Shown piece by piece: positions 36,161 to 45,576 of a DNA stretch of 64,000 nt (its first letter is position 1; every line of letters starts with the position of its first letter). The stretch covers positions 62,001 to 126,000 of the IMG/VR virus record IMGVR_UViG_3300003323_000567, one strand, 5' to 3'. The position numbers and the translations under genes were made by a program. Source of the DNA: a virus. The notes under the pieces were generated by a model, which searched no databases, was not told the DNA's origin, and saw only the letters and a program-made list of their open reading frames with translations.

Positions 36161-37324
36161 ATGGATTTCTCACTAACAACGTTGTTTGTTGCTACATCTG
36201 GAACTCTCGCTTCAAGTGGATCTACCCAAGACCTTACACCAGGTCAGATAGGTCTATTCCGCCCAGACTATTCTATTGCAACATCTGGTAACATTGCAGC
36301 AGCAAAATACTTCTATATCGCCCAAGGGAGAATAGAAACACTTCCTTCTAACAATGCAGCAGGACTGCTTCCAGCAGGAAGTACCAATCAGCTTGGAAGC
36401 AAAAGATCTGACAAGATCGCTGCAACCAAAGTTATTGAGTGGTATAAAGTTTGTGCCATCTCAAATGTCCCAACACAAGTTCAGTCAATAAGCAGCTGGA
36501 ATCTCGAGTGTAGTGAGCAAATCACATTTGCTTTCAGACTCCACTCAAGCTACATTGACACAGGGTTCTTCAATGGACTATCAAAATCATTTGTAGTAAA
36601 TACTCCATGTTGCTCTTGTGGAGCCAATCCGTGCTCTGATGTGACAGGTACTGCTCTACAGAACTTCGTAGATCAGGTAGTTGCAAAGGGTAATGCAGAT
36701 CCTCAATTGTCAGTATTCCTGACTTTCTCAAGATTCGGAACAGGATCAAGCTCTCAGCTGTATATCACTGAGAAACCTCTGACAGTGTATGGAAATGCTT
36801 GTGACTTCGAGGCATACCCATGGGAATATGACAGACTATGGTTCAGAGCATTCGTGATCAAAGGCCCTGTTACAACTCAGGACTTTATAGTGAACAATGC
36901 CTGTGACATAGTAGCTACTTCTACAGTAGTTCAAAGATCAGACTATGGTACTGGATCTTCTGCAGAAATCAAGCAATTAGAAAAGAACCTTTGGAGCTAT
37001 CAGGTTAATCAGTTCAAACACCAATACAAGTACAACAGCTGGAACCAGCTATTTACCAGCTATGTAACTGATGGAACTTACTATGATACATATTATATTA
37101 AATTCTATCCGTATGATGAGTATCTTGATACCTGGAACCCTGGAGTCCCACAGGATTCTACAGTAATCGTGGCTTTCCCAACAGGAACTGGTGGAACTTT
37201 CGAAACAGCTATTACAGCTGCATTAGGAGCAGTAACTGATGTATGCGCAACTAACCCAACAACCACAACAACAACTTCAACAACATCTACTTCAACAACA
37301 AGTACTACAACCCTAATCCCATAA
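36161..37324 (+). CDS. virion protein with Thr-rich C-terminal tail, 387 aa
   Basis: Beta-rich, Ser/Thr/Ala-rich protein (MDFSLTTLFVATSGTLASSG) with a Cys cluster 'TPCCSCGANPCSD' near residue 147. The last ~20 residues are a T/S tract ending TTLIP. Similar tracts end or interrupt the neighbouring fibre genes. Probably a head decoration or fibre-base protein. It is followed by a terminator, so it closes the head operon. Confidence 0.75.
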   Translation: MDFSLTTLFVATSGTLASSGSTQDLTPGQIGLFRPDYSIATSGNIAAAKYFYIAQGRIETLPSNNAAGLLPAGSTNQLGSKRSDKIAATKVIEWYKVCAISNVPTQVQSISSWNLECSEQITFAFRLHSSYIDTGFFNGLSKSFVVNTPCCSCGANPCSDVTGTALQNFVDQVVAKGNADPQLSVFLTFSRFGTGSSSQLYITEKPLTVYGNACDFEAYPWEYDRLWFRAFVIKGPVTTQDFIVNNACDIVATSTVVQRSDYGTGSSAEIKQLEKNLWSYQVNQFKHQYKYNSWNQLFTSYVTDGTYYDTYYIKFYPYDEYLDTWNPGVPQDSTVIVAFPTGTGGTFETAITAALGAVTDVCATNPTTTTTTSTTSTSTTSTTTLIP

Positions 37325-37345
37325 TAATCTGAACCAGGAAGTTAA

Positions 37346-37386
37346 GGAGAGCAGAGCAATTCAAGGCTCTCTCTCCTTTTTTATTT
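37346..37386 (+). terminator. factor-independent terminator
   Basis: GGAGAGCAGAGC-aattcaag-GCTCTCTCTCC followed by TTTTTTATTTT. Confidence 0.9.
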
Positions 37387-37399
37387 TAAAAAACCACTA

Positions 37400-37912
37400 A
37401 TGAGACATAAGAAATCAGAAGAAAGAGTAAAGCTCTTACATCCCAAGATAAGAGATGAGGTGAAGAGCCTGATAGAAAAAGCAGAAGTGCTTCTTCCCAA
37501 GAACGTAGCTATAGCTGTCCCTCAGGGGTTAAGGACAATAAATGAGCAAAATGCGCTATATGCTCAGGGAAGGACAACTCCAGGACAGATTGTCACAAAT
37601 GCCCGTGGTGGCAGTAGCTATCATAACTACGGACTTGCTTTTGACTTTTGCTTAGTTATAGATACTAATGGCGATGGAGTATATGACGAAACTTCTTGGG
37701 ATATCAAGAAAGATAATGATAAAGACGGCACAGCAGACTGGTTAGAAGTTGTAAAAGTATTTGAAGCTGCAGGTTGGGAATGGGGAGGAAAATGGTCTTC
37801 TATCAAAGATTATCCTCATCTTCAGAAAACATTTGGTTACACCTGGCAGAGACTTCTTGAGAAGTACAATAAAGAGGATTTTATCCCAGGAACAAAATAT
37901 GTAAATATCTAA
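37400..37912 (+). CDS. VanY/CwlK-type peptidase endolysin, 170 aa
   Basis: Cell-wall peptidase of the M15 family that cuts the peptide side chains of peptidoglycan. Zn-binding and catalytic segments: 'GLRTINEQNALYAQGRT' (residues ~45-61), 'SYHNYGLAFDF' (S-x-H-x-x-G-x-A-x-D, ~74-84), and 'DYPHLQ' (~139). An EF-hand-like 'DTNGDGVYDE' insert occurs near 89-98. No signal peptide, so it needs a holin or another route, which I do not identify here. It overlaps the next gene by one base. Confidence 0.92.
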   Translation: MRHKKSEERVKLLHPKIRDEVKSLIEKAEVLLPKNVAIAVPQGLRTINEQNALYAQGRTTPGQIVTNARGGSSYHNYGLAFDFCLVIDTNGDGVYDETSWDIKKDNDKDGTADWLEVVKVFEAAGWEWGGKWSSIKDYPHLQKTFGYTWQRLLEKYNKEDFIPGTKYVNI

Positions 37913-38484
37913 TGGCTATTCCAGAAACTTCACCAATATTGGACTTTACAGTAGTTGATACCCATAATACCCTAACTCTGGGGATTGCGGATATATCATT
38001 CTATCCAACCAACTTTGCAGTGACTAATGCTACTTATGAAATAACCCCACCTGGTTTTATTAAGGCCACTGTAGATTATGCAAAAAGTGAAGTTCTGTTC
38101 CTGAATAGTAACACACTAAACATAACTTGTGTTGCTGACCCAAGCATGCTTACCCCACTTCCCGATGGGATATGGACAATAAAACAATCTATAAGTCCTG
38201 CCATAGATTTCAATGTTGAAAAGACTTTCCTGAGAACCACTCAAATAGAACAGAAGTTTGGGAAGGCATTTCTGAAGACAGATCTAATAGAATGTAATCA
38301 GGATGTAAGAGTAGAACAGATGAAAGTCTTAGATGAGATCTGGTTCTATATCCAAGCAGCCATATCAGCTTCGAATCAATGTAACAACATACTGGCCATG
38401 AAGCTTTATAGTAATGCAAATACCATGTTAGATAACTTTATCAGAGGTAGATGTAGAGGAACTACGAATACTCTCTGGTGCTAA
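37912..38484 (+). CDS. virion/tail-associated protein, 190 aa
   Basis: N-terminal beta domain ('DFTVVDTHNTLTLGIADISF', 'ITPPGFIKATVDYAKSEVLF') and a helical C-terminal part with Cys/Arg end (RGRCRGTTNTLWC). In the fibre/adaptor block; function unknown. Confidence 0.75.
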   Translation: MAIPETSPILDFTVVDTHNTLTLGIADISFYPTNFAVTNATYEITPPGFIKATVDYAKSEVLFLNSNTLNITCVADPSMLTPLPDGIWTIKQSISPAIDFNVEKTFLRTTQIEQKFGKAFLKTDLIECNQDVRVEQMKVLDEIWFYIQAAISASNQCNNILAMKLYSNANTMLDNFIRGRCRGTTNTLWC

Positions 38485-38495
38485 AACCAAGAATT

Positions 38496-38648
38496 ATGGG
38501 ATGCCAATCAACAAAATGCAAGAACCCAGAATGCAACACTTATATGGCAGCTTGCCAGCTTATAAATGGCTACTGCAGAGATTGCTGGGAAAAGATGCAA
38601 CAAAAAAGCACCTACAAACTATTAATTAGATGTTTAGCTTTCTTCTAA
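38496..38648 (+). CDS. tiny Cys-rich protein, 50 aa
   Basis: MGCQSTKCKNPECNTYMAAC then 'QLINGYCRDCWEKMQQ' holds seven Cys, including C-x4-C-x4-C and C-x2-C pairs, so it could fold around one or two Zn ions. Ends inside the first codons of the next gene (19-nt overlap), which supports translation. Confidence 0.7.
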   Translation: MGCQSTKCKNPECNTYMAACQLINGYCRDCWEKMQQKSTYKLLIRCLAFF

Positions 38649-39526
38649 AGACCTGTACAGACTGTGACAACCTTGAGGATGCTATATGTTCCATTGATGC
38701 AGTTCTTGCTCAGTATGGTAAAAATGCCTGGCAGAACACTGCTTTCATGACCATAAAGCCAACCCCCCATGTAAGGATGAGGCAGCTCCTGTATTATAAG
38801 GAGATTCTAAACAACCTAAGGTGGAATCAGGATTTTTACTGCCCCTGGGGGTTTCCTCAGATAGTCTCTAGGGTGAAAGCATTAACTGGAGGAGAATTCA
38901 GAATAGCAAGAAGGATGAAAGTGGGACCATTTACCACAACTACTTCTACTACAAGTACCTCCACAACTAGTACAACAAGTACTACTACGTCTACTACTAC
39001 TTCTACCACTACAAGTACAACTACTTCTACTACGACATCTACTACTACTAGCACTACAACAAGTACTACGACAAGTACCAGCACAAGTAGTACTACTAGC
39101 ACTACTACAACAACTACTACAACTACTCTACCACAATTAGTAGTAACTAACAACGCTACAACAGGTGGAGTTGCTCTCTTAGCCATTACTTACGATAACT
39201 ATCCTCCTAATAATCCACAATTTGCAGTAGGAGCTTATCCTGTTCTGGCAGGTGATTCTAAAACTACAGGTATACAGCCTAGCTTTATACCAGGTTCATT
39301 CTCTATTTCAGTAGATGGAGACCCATTTGGAACAATAACTGTAACAGGAAGTAATGGAGTAGCTCAGTGCCAGAATTACAATGGTCTCAGTCTATACACT
39401 TTTACAGGGGTAGTCGTAAATTTAAGCAATCCTGTAACCATCATTATATCTGACACAGGCACAGTTTGCACAACTACTACAACAACCACATCTAGTACTA
39501 CCACAACAACAACAACAACACCATAA
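38630..39526 (+). CDS. tail fibre-type protein with long Thr/Ser tract, 298 aa
   Basis: Residues 1-100 are a helical anchor domain ('CDNLEDAICSIDAVLAQYGK'). Residues ~101-168 are almost pure Thr/Ser, a stiff, possibly O-glycosylated stalk. Residues ~170-280 are a beta domain, and the protein ends with a second Thr tract (...TTTTP). Layout fits a fibre with anchor, stalk and distal domain. One-base overlap with the next gene. Confidence 0.75.
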   Translation: MFSFLLKTCTDCDNLEDAICSIDAVLAQYGKNAWQNTAFMTIKPTPHVRMRQLLYYKEILNNLRWNQDFYCPWGFPQIVSRVKALTGGEFRIARRMKVGPFTTTTSTTSTSTTSTTSTTTSTTTSTTTSTTTSTTTSTTTSTTTSTTTSTSTSSTTSTTTTTTTTTLPQLVVTNNATTGGVALLAITYDNYPPNNPQFAVGAYPVLAGDSKTTGIQPSFIPGSFSISVDGDPFGTITVTGSNGVAQCQNYNGLSLYTFTGVVVNLSNPVTIIISDTGTVCTTTTTTTSSTTTTTTTTP

Positions 39527-40572
39527 TGGCTTGTAAAGATTGTCTAATTAATTGTCCTGATATAGTCTCAGACCAGTGTGTTCAATATACTGGGCCTGCA
39601 ATCCCTCTTTTAGGGATTTGTCCAGGAGATCCTTTATCAAACTTTGAAGCAGCAATAGCAGCTGAGGTAATAGGAATCTTGGACGGAACAGGAATTGAGC
39701 CTGCAAATGTAACCATAAGTTGTACTTTCTTACAAGATATCATTGGGGTAGCTTCACCTACTCTGAGTAATATCTTACAGATGCTCATTACAGCTTCCTG
39801 TACTCTTAAGCAGCTTGTAGATACTATAAATGATCAGATAGCAGACAATCCTGTTTTTAACACGAGCTGTTTAACTGGACTTCCGGCAAATCCTACAAGA
39901 GATGATATTCTTCAGGCTACAGTTAATCTTGTATGCTCTATCAAGAGTACTGTTGATGCTATCCCAACAACATATGTTAAAAATTCTGATCTAACAACCC
40001 TTGTTACTCAGATAATTAACAACATTAATGGAGGTGGAGGAACTGTTGTCCAGAACAGTACCAAGATGATTCCTTATACTGTTGTAGCCTACTTTGGTCC
40101 GCTGTCAAACTTTGATGCTGGTGGTATAGGTATAGCTTCTCTTGGGTTTGATAAAATCTATATCTGTAATGGTGATAATGGTACTCCTGACCTTAGGGGT
40201 AGGGCTATAGTGGGCGCCGTTAGAGGTGTCCCTGGGGGAGTATTGGATTCAGCTGTTGATCCAGCAAATGGTAATCCCAACTGGGCTCTGAATGACAGAT
40301 TAGGAGAGAATACACATACTCTGACAGTTGCAGAGATGCCAACCCACACTCACGGAGTAACTGACCCTGGACACAAACACCAATCAAGATATAGACAAAA
40401 CATGGCTCCTCAGTCAGGTAGTTCTACTCAATGCTGGGCTAACTTAAATGACCAGTTTGTGGATACAACTACTACCTTTACAGGAATTACCCTGCAGACT
40501 ACAGGTGGAAGTCAGCCTCACAACAACATTCAACCTTCTTATGGTGCTTACTACATCATGTACATTCCATAA
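39526..40572 (+). CDS. tail fibre/collar-domain protein, 348 aa
   Basis: N-terminal ~170 residues resemble the anchor of the next gene (Cys-rich start MACKDCLINCPDI; 'VYTGP'-like motif). The C-terminal part is a phage tail-collar domain: 'GTPDLRGRAIVGAV' (~222-235), 'HTLTVAEMPTHTHG' (~265-278), an H-x-H pair in 'PGHKHQ', and the terminal 'HNNIQPSYGAYYIMYIP'. Such domains bind metal in a trimeric tip and contact the host surface. Confidence 0.85.
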   Translation: MACKDCLINCPDIVSDQCVQYTGPAIPLLGICPGDPLSNFEAAIAAEVIGILDGTGIEPANVTISCTFLQDIIGVASPTLSNILQMLITASCTLKQLVDTINDQIADNPVFNTSCLTGLPANPTRDDILQATVNLVCSIKSTVDAIPTTYVKNSDLTTLVTQIINNINGGGGTVVQNSTKMIPYTVVAYFGPLSNFDAGGIGIASLGFDKIYICNGDNGTPDLRGRAIVGAVRGVPGGVLDSAVDPANGNPNWALNDRLGENTHTLTVAEMPTHTHGVTDPGHKHQSRYRQNMAPQSGSSTQCWANLNDQFVDTTTTFTGITLQTTGGSQPHNNIQPSYGAYYIMYIP

Positions 40573-40582
40573 ACCCTTATAA

Positions 40583-41983
40583 ATGGCTTGCACTAATTGC
40601 ACACAATCATCTCCTTCTGTAACGGGCTTTTTACCAAACACTTGCCTGGAGCAAAACCCTTGTTTCCTGGATGCAGGTTGTGTGGTATACACAGGGCCTA
40701 CACTGAGCTGTTCTGGGATCGTTCCTAATACCAATCTGGAGACTATTCTTCAGACAATAGATCCTTTGCTTTGTGCAGCCACTGGAGACTATTCTACATA
40801 CAATACTTATTGTTTAGCTCCCATAACCACTCAGAAAGAGTTTGTAGAGACTATATCAAATTATGTATGTACTCTAAATACAACTGTAAGTACTTTTATA
40901 GAAACAACTTATGTTACTGACCAGAATGCCTTAAAAGCAAGAGTTGCTGCTCTTGAGGTTCCTGGAATCACTTGTGGATCTGCAGGGGTAACAAACACAG
41001 ACACTCTCCAGCAGGTTCTGAGCAAGTATTGTACAAAATTTGGCACTATAGATGCTGCTCTTAACCCCTCAGGGGCTAACTGGGGCAGTTGCTACACTGT
41101 AAGTCCTGCTCCTACAACAATCGTGGGTGGCTTCAATACTCTTATTTCTCAAATCTGTATTCTAAAGGGTCTTGTAGAGAGTGGAACTTCTTCTCTTCCC
41201 ACCTTTAATAATGTAGGGAGCTGTTTACCTGCACCCCTTACAGCAGCAGATACTCTTGTAGATACTGTAAATAAGATCAAGGTAAGGCTTTGCCAGACAG
41301 GTACAATTGATACCACAAGCTTGACATTTGGTTGCGTAAGTAACTCAGTATCAGGAGGTCAGGATCTTCAAGGAACTCTTCAAAATATTCTTACAAAGGT
41401 TACTCAGATTGCTCAAACTCTTCCTACGACATGGTCAGCTGACTTTAATGTGACAAACGTTAATAATGGAAACCTTTGTCTAGGTAAATCAGTTCAACTT
41501 GCAACTCCCTCTACTCAGGATAGATTTGTGGCAGCAACTGCTTCTGACATGTCTCCAGGGACTCTCCAACAAAAGTTGGTTCCAGGCACTGGGGTAACTC
41601 TTGATTACATATCTTCCCCTGGGTTTGTGGTAATCAGCAGTTCTGGAGGATCAGGTTCTGGAGACCATAAAGTAGCAGTAAATTCTACTGATCCAAGTCC
41701 AGATTATCTTGGAGTAAAGATAGTCACAGGAGGAGCTGTGAATGGCATACAGGTAACCCCTTCAGTAGATACTATTAATAATGTAGTTCTACTAAATGTT
41801 AGTGTAAATCTGGTTACTTTGTTCCAATCTTTGATTGATTCTCTGACCAGTGATTCTGGACTATATGCAAACTTCTGTGCTGCTGTGTCTGGATGTCCTT
41901 CTCCTTGTGATGCTCCAACAAATGTTACTGTGACTTATCAGAGCGGCACTACATCTACCACTACAACCACAACTACTACGTAA
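40583..41983 (+). CDS. tail fibre protein with Thr-rich tail, 466 aa
   Basis: Starts MACTNCTQSSPSVTGFLPNT and repeats a unit with 'DTLxxxLxxxC' and 'TxVxxFxTL...CxLKxLV' several times (about residues 120-290), so it is built from internal repeats forming a trimeric shaft. A Gly-rich C-terminal part ('VVISSSGGSGSGDHKVAVN') precedes a short domain and a Thr tract. Its N-terminal Cys/Pro motif is shared with the gene at 39526. Confidence 0.8.
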   Translation: MACTNCTQSSPSVTGFLPNTCLEQNPCFLDAGCVVYTGPTLSCSGIVPNTNLETILQTIDPLLCAATGDYSTYNTYCLAPITTQKEFVETISNYVCTLNTTVSTFIETTYVTDQNALKARVAALEVPGITCGSAGVTNTDTLQQVLSKYCTKFGTIDAALNPSGANWGSCYTVSPAPTTIVGGFNTLISQICILKGLVESGTSSLPTFNNVGSCLPAPLTAADTLVDTVNKIKVRLCQTGTIDTTSLTFGCVSNSVSGGQDLQGTLQNILTKVTQIAQTLPTTWSADFNVTNVNNGNLCLGKSVQLATPSTQDRFVAATASDMSPGTLQQKLVPGTGVTLDYISSPGFVVISSSGGSGSGDHKVAVNSTDPSPDYLGVKIVTGGAVNGIQVTPSVDTINNVVLLNVSVNLVTLFQSLIDSLTSDSGLYANFCAAVSGCPSPCDAPTNVTVTYQSGTTSTTTTTTTT

Positions 41984-41988
41984 AAACC

Positions 41989-43074
41989 ATGAGTAGCATA
42001 GCAAACATATGCTGGGATTTTGTACCTGGTTCATTAAGTACACTGATCGAATATAGGGTGAGTGGAGATACTACATGGATTCAACCAAGCTCTCCAAACA
42101 ATCCTACCACGAATAATTGTTATCCTATAACAATCGAGGATAATGTTTATTATGATGTTAGGCTGACAACCAATGGAATAAGATGTGCCTCCAAATCAAG
42201 GACCATTCAGATTGTAAGACCTCTAGGATGTTGCCCTTCTGGATACGTGCTATCTCCTGATGGTACTTTTTGTCAGCAAACAAATGAGACTGATGCTACA
42301 CCACCAAGTTCTCCAGAGGCTACAGTAGCAAAAACCAGTAGTTTCTATTCAGACTGTGGAACTTATATATATTCTCCAGGATATTCTTCGAATGGTACGG
42401 GAACTTCTACCCAGATTTCAACAAGTAACAGTTTCTGGAAGAATGGTTCAGGTACATGTGCTGCAGATGGGAATACTTCTGATGGTCCAATGAATAGATG
42501 TGCCCTATGGGCGACGACTACTCTTAGTAACCAGGACATTGGATTCTCGATTTGTGTGAACATAACCACTCCCCAAACCTACTATATAGCCTTTGGGTGT
42601 GATAATTATGGAATCCTGAGAATAGATGGGAATACTATAATACAACAGGACGCATCAGCCCTTGACATCCAATATGGTATAGTAGGAGCACCTTTCCACG
42701 TATGGCATATTTATCCAGTGGATCTTACAGTAGGACAGCATATAATAGAAATGGTTGGTCATAATGTTGCTCCCCCCGCAGCCCTTGGGGCAGAAATATA
42801 TCAGAATACCCCAGCAGAGATAATAGCTGCTACCTCCTATGGTATGCTAAATGTTGTGTTTTCAACCAAGGATTATGTAGGACAAGACGTACAGCTAGGT
42901 ACAGATGGTGTAGGCTATACTTGCCCCTCTGGATATTCTCTGGTATTCTGTGAAGGACCAGCTTTCTGTAGACAAGTTCTTACAACAGCACTTGTACCCT
43001 GCACTACTACCACCACAACGACAACCACTACTAGTACTACATCTAGCACTACTACAACCACAACCACTCCATAA
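41989..43074 (+). CDS. surface-binding fibre protein with Fn3-like and carbohydrate-binding-like domains, 361 aa
   Basis: Residues ~1-85 look like a fibronectin-III-type domain ('LIEYRVSGDTTWIQPSSP', 'YYDVRLTTNGIRC'). Residues ~115-300 resemble a jelly-roll or PA14-like carbohydrate-binding fold ('YYIAFGCDNYGILRIDGN', 'VDLTVGQHIIEMVGHNV'). The C-terminus is a Thr/Ser tract ending TTTTP. It probably helps the virion bind polysaccharide; ligand unknown. Confidence 0.75.
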   Translation: MSSIANICWDFVPGSLSTLIEYRVSGDTTWIQPSSPNNPTTNNCYPITIEDNVYYDVRLTTNGIRCASKSRTIQIVRPLGCCPSGYVLSPDGTFCQQTNETDATPPSSPEATVAKTSSFYSDCGTYIYSPGYSSNGTGTSTQISTSNSFWKNGSGTCAADGNTSDGPMNRCALWATTTLSNQDIGFSICVNITTPQTYYIAFGCDNYGILRIDGNTIIQQDASALDIQYGIVGAPFHVWHIYPVDLTVGQHIIEMVGHNVAPPAALGAEIYQNTPAEIIAATSYGMLNVVFSTKDYVGQDVQLGTDGVGYTCPSGYSLVFCEGPAFCRQVLTTALVPCTTTTTTTTTTSTTSSTTTTTTTP

Positions 43075-43316
43075 TGGCTAGCATAGTAATAAATTATACA
43101 ATCCCCTTTGGGGCAAGCATCAGGATAGGCTACAGGATTCAGAGTTCTTCTGCAGCCTTTACCTACCTTACTACTTTCCCCACATATAATCAATCCCCCT
43201 ACACCATCTCAGGTTTACCTATAGGGAACTATGAGGTTGAACTGACCACAATTTGTCCTAACTGTACGGGGGGGATATTTGCAGAACCTGCAGTATATCC
43301 AGCAACGAGTCAGTAA
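43074..43316 (+). CDS. single Fn3-like domain protein, 80 aa
   Basis: One fibronectin-III-like domain: 'INYTIPFGASIRIGYRIQSS', 'YTISGLPIGNYEVELTTICP' with CP-x-C near the end. One-base overlap with the preceding fibre gene. It may be a detachable decoration of the fibre. Confidence 0.75.
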   Translation: MASIVINYTIPFGASIRIGYRIQSSSAAFTYLTTFPTYNQSPYTISGLPIGNYEVELTTICPNCTGGIFAEPAVYPATSQ

Positions 43317-43345
43317 TACCCTTGTTTTTTGGTTTTTCAGGGGTA

Positions 43346-43380
43346 GCCCGGTAGTGTCTACTACTGGGCAATTCTTTTTT
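43346..43380 (+). terminator. factor-independent terminator ending the fibre cassette
   Basis: 10-bp stem GCCCGGTAGT/ACTACTGGGC (one G-T) with GTCT loop, followed by AATTCTTTTTT. Confidence 0.9.
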
Positions 43381-43412
43381 AATGGGGTAGGTTTAAACAT
43401 AGAAGGTTAACT

Positions 43413-43444
43413 ATTGGAAATCTCGGGAATATTATCTAACTTTA
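43413..43444 (+). promoter_or_regulatory. promoter candidate for the tail-tube operon
   Basis: ATTG (43413), 20 nt, TAACTTTA (43437-43444): one mismatch in each box relative to TTTG-N20-TAnnTTTG. Directly after a terminator and before the gene at 43482. Confidence 0.6.
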
Positions 43445-43481
43445 CATCCCGTATAGTATTCATAACGAGTAAATTACGCAA

Positions 43482-44696
43482 ATGACTGAAAACCAAGCTC
43501 TTATTGAGCAACTAAAAAAACTTATAGGCCAGAAGAAGTCAAAAGACTTCTATGCTAAGAGATTAGGATTGACCTCTGAAGAGGTAGGAAAACTTATGGA
43601 TGAGATAAAAGCCGGAAAAACTCCAGAGAAGACAGGTAACAAATTCACTATCCTGAGTTTCAATGAGGATCTAAAAGAGAATAATGCTCAGGTAATAGGA
43701 AAATCAGATGAACAGATAAAAAGTCTGGAAGAGCTGATTGAGAAGTGTAAGATTGATACAAAAGTGTGGAACATTGACAGATATGTACAGAATATATGGG
43801 CAGGAAACTGGCAGGTTAAAGCATGGTTGACAAGGAAAACCCAAGGAGAAAACTTCCAGAAAAACTTCGTCGAGTTTCTAAAATCCTATACTCCTAAGGT
43901 ATTCCAACAACCCGCCCCAGCAATATCCCACTCTCTTCCCCGAGGGTGCCTAGTGATAAATAAGCAAGACCAGCATATTAATAAGTACGATATCTTGGGA
44001 GGAAATTCGATAGGAAAAAGGTTTAATGCAATCTATGATAAAGTTAGAAAGATTCTAACACAGGGAACTACCTCCAATAAGCTTGACAAAATTTACTACA
44101 TTATAGGAAGTGATCAGTTCAACTCAGAATGGACAGGGACTACAACCAGGGGAACTAAGATGGAGAATCTGTCCACATATCATCAGACTTTTGAGAGCAT
44201 ATGCAATCATGAGATCAATATGATCAATCTACTTTTAGCTTACTCAAGTGATGTAGAAATCTTATATGTCTCTGGAAATCACGATGAATATGCAGGATGG
44301 CACCTGATAACCTGGTTAAAAGCTTACTACAATGGAGCTACAGACATCACATTTGATACATCTCCCCGTTATAGGAAATATGCTAGGTATGGGAAAAATG
44401 CTCTCATGTTTAACCACGGGGATGCTATTAAACCCCCTAAGCTGGCAAATATGTTCCCCATTGAGTTTAAGCATGAATGGTCTAGCTGCGATAATTACTA
44501 TATATTTACAGGAGACAAACACCATGAGATAACTATGGACTTCAATGGCATCATGTTCTATCAACTACCTGCATTATCCAAGGCAAAGTCTTTCTGGGAT
44601 GACAAGCAGGGGCATACTTGTACAAAGGCCGAGCTTCAAGCCTTCCTGATAGATGAGAATGATGGGATAACAGGAATATTGAAACAGAAAGTATAA
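43482..44696 (+). CDS. metallophosphoesterase, 404 aa
   Basis: N-terminal ~75 residues form a helical, possibly DNA-binding region (FYAKRLGLTSEEVGKLMDEI). The rest is a calcineurin-like phosphoesterase: 'NKQDQHINKY' (D-x-H, ~160), 'IIGSDQFNSE' (~207), 'SGNHDEYAG' (~268), 'LMFNHGDAIKP' (~308) and 'FTGDKHHE' (~345). Similar genes, from memory, sit among tail genes in Bacteroides podoviruses. Substrate unknown. The different length and N-terminus distinguish it from the enzyme at 1716. Confidence 0.88.
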   Translation: MTENQALIEQLKKLIGQKKSKDFYAKRLGLTSEEVGKLMDEIKAGKTPEKTGNKFTILSFNEDLKENNAQVIGKSDEQIKSLEELIEKCKIDTKVWNIDRYVQNIWAGNWQVKAWLTRKTQGENFQKNFVEFLKSYTPKVFQQPAPAISHSLPRGCLVINKQDQHINKYDILGGNSIGKRFNAIYDKVRKILTQGTTSNKLDKIYYIIGSDQFNSEWTGTTTRGTKMENLSTYHQTFESICNHEINMINLLLAYSSDVEILYVSGNHDEYAGWHLITWLKAYYNGATDITFDTSPRYRKYARYGKNALMFNHGDAIKPPKLANMFPIEFKHEWSSCDNYYIFTGDKHHEITMDFNGIMFYQLPALSKAKSFWDDKQGHTCTKAELQAFLIDENDGITGILKQKV

Positions 44697-45394
44697 TGAG
44701 CACAGTAAGACAAATGGTCTCAAGAGTCAGATCTCTGAACAAGATGCTAAATGCAGATAATACAGTGACTGACAGAGTCGTAGCAAGCGAACTGAAAAGC
44801 AAGGCTACCTTCTATATCAGAAGAGAAACTGATAAAAGGAAGCTTTGGAACACTGCTACCATCTTCACCAATATTCCTTGCGTGGAGATGGTACAGGTTC
44901 CTACAGCGGACTGCTGTGATTATGTCTCAGATCAGTTTGTTGCAAGGAGCAAGTTTAGACTACCAAAGATTTCTGATGGGATATATGGCCTTCTAATACA
45001 TGGAGTTTTCTCAGTAGATAGCTCAAGAAGGCTAAAGGAGATTACCCTAAGCAGATATATAAACCTCCTTAAGCTTGGGCTCCCGACCAATGATATATAC
45101 TACTGGATATATGATAGATACCTTTATATATCTTCTCCAAAAGTCGAAGTAGCTAGTATATGGGCTTATTTCGAGGAAGATGTTCCAAATGAGCTTCTCT
45201 ACCCAAGCTGCCCTTGCACAAACCAAGATAAGCCTAATCCATGCATGAATCCTCTGGATCTGGAGTTTAAATGTCCTGGTTACCTTGAGGATGTTGTGGT
45301 GAAAGATGTCCTGCAAGTTCTACTCCAGACTTATTATAGAATCCCTGTCGATCAAACATCAGATAATAAAGACGATCAAGTAAACAAAGTTTAA
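44696..45394 (+). CDS. ring/tail-tube family protein, 232 aa
   Basis: Starts inside the previous stop (TAATG). Segments 'YIRRETDKRKLWNTATIFTN' and 'NDIYYWIYDRYLYISSPKVE' with a Cys/Pro-rich 'SCPCTNQDKPNPC' are followed by a C-terminal helix 'VVVKDVLQVLLQTYYRIPVD'. The pattern fits the ring proteins stacked under the portal in crAss-like virions. Assigned by context. Confidence 0.7.
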   Translation: MSTVRQMVSRVRSLNKMLNADNTVTDRVVASELKSKATFYIRRETDKRKLWNTATIFTNIPCVEMVQVPTADCCDYVSDQFVARSKFRLPKISDGIYGLLIHGVFSVDSSRRLKEITLSRYINLLKLGLPTNDIYYWIYDRYLYISSPKVEVASIWAYFEEDVPNELLYPSCPCTNQDKPNPCMNPLDLEFKCPGYLEDVVVKDVLQVLLQTYYRIPVDQTSDNKDDQVNKV

Positions 45395-45576
45395 TGGATA
45401 GTTTGGACGTTCTAATGAGAAAGGGGTACAGGATCTACAAGGTAGATATGAAAATTACCCAAAATGTAAAGAACTACTTTAGGTCCAGAAAGAGGCTTCT
45501 AGTAGAATATCATGAAGTTCTAAAAGTAATTACAGTCAGAGATGCGCGTGAAAGTGAGTTACAGAACGGGATCTAA
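45394..45576 (+). CDS. small hypothetical protein, 60 aa
   Basis: Basic protein (MDSLDVLMRKGYRIYKVDMK) starting within the stop codon of the previous gene and overlapping the next by 35 nt. Beta/alpha; unknown. Confidence 0.65.
   Translation: MDSLDVLMRKGYRIYKVDMKITQNVKNYFRSRKRLLVEYHEVLKVITVRDARESELQNGI

Noticed and set aside
38857-39186. Minus-strand frame rich in Val (VVVVLVV...)
   Set aside because: It is the antisense of the Thr/Ser codon tract of the fibre gene; the Val runs are a direct consequence of ACN codons on the other strand.
42915-43193. Minus-strand frame with a Val run
   Set aside because: Same cause: antisense of the Thr tract at the end of the gene at 41989.
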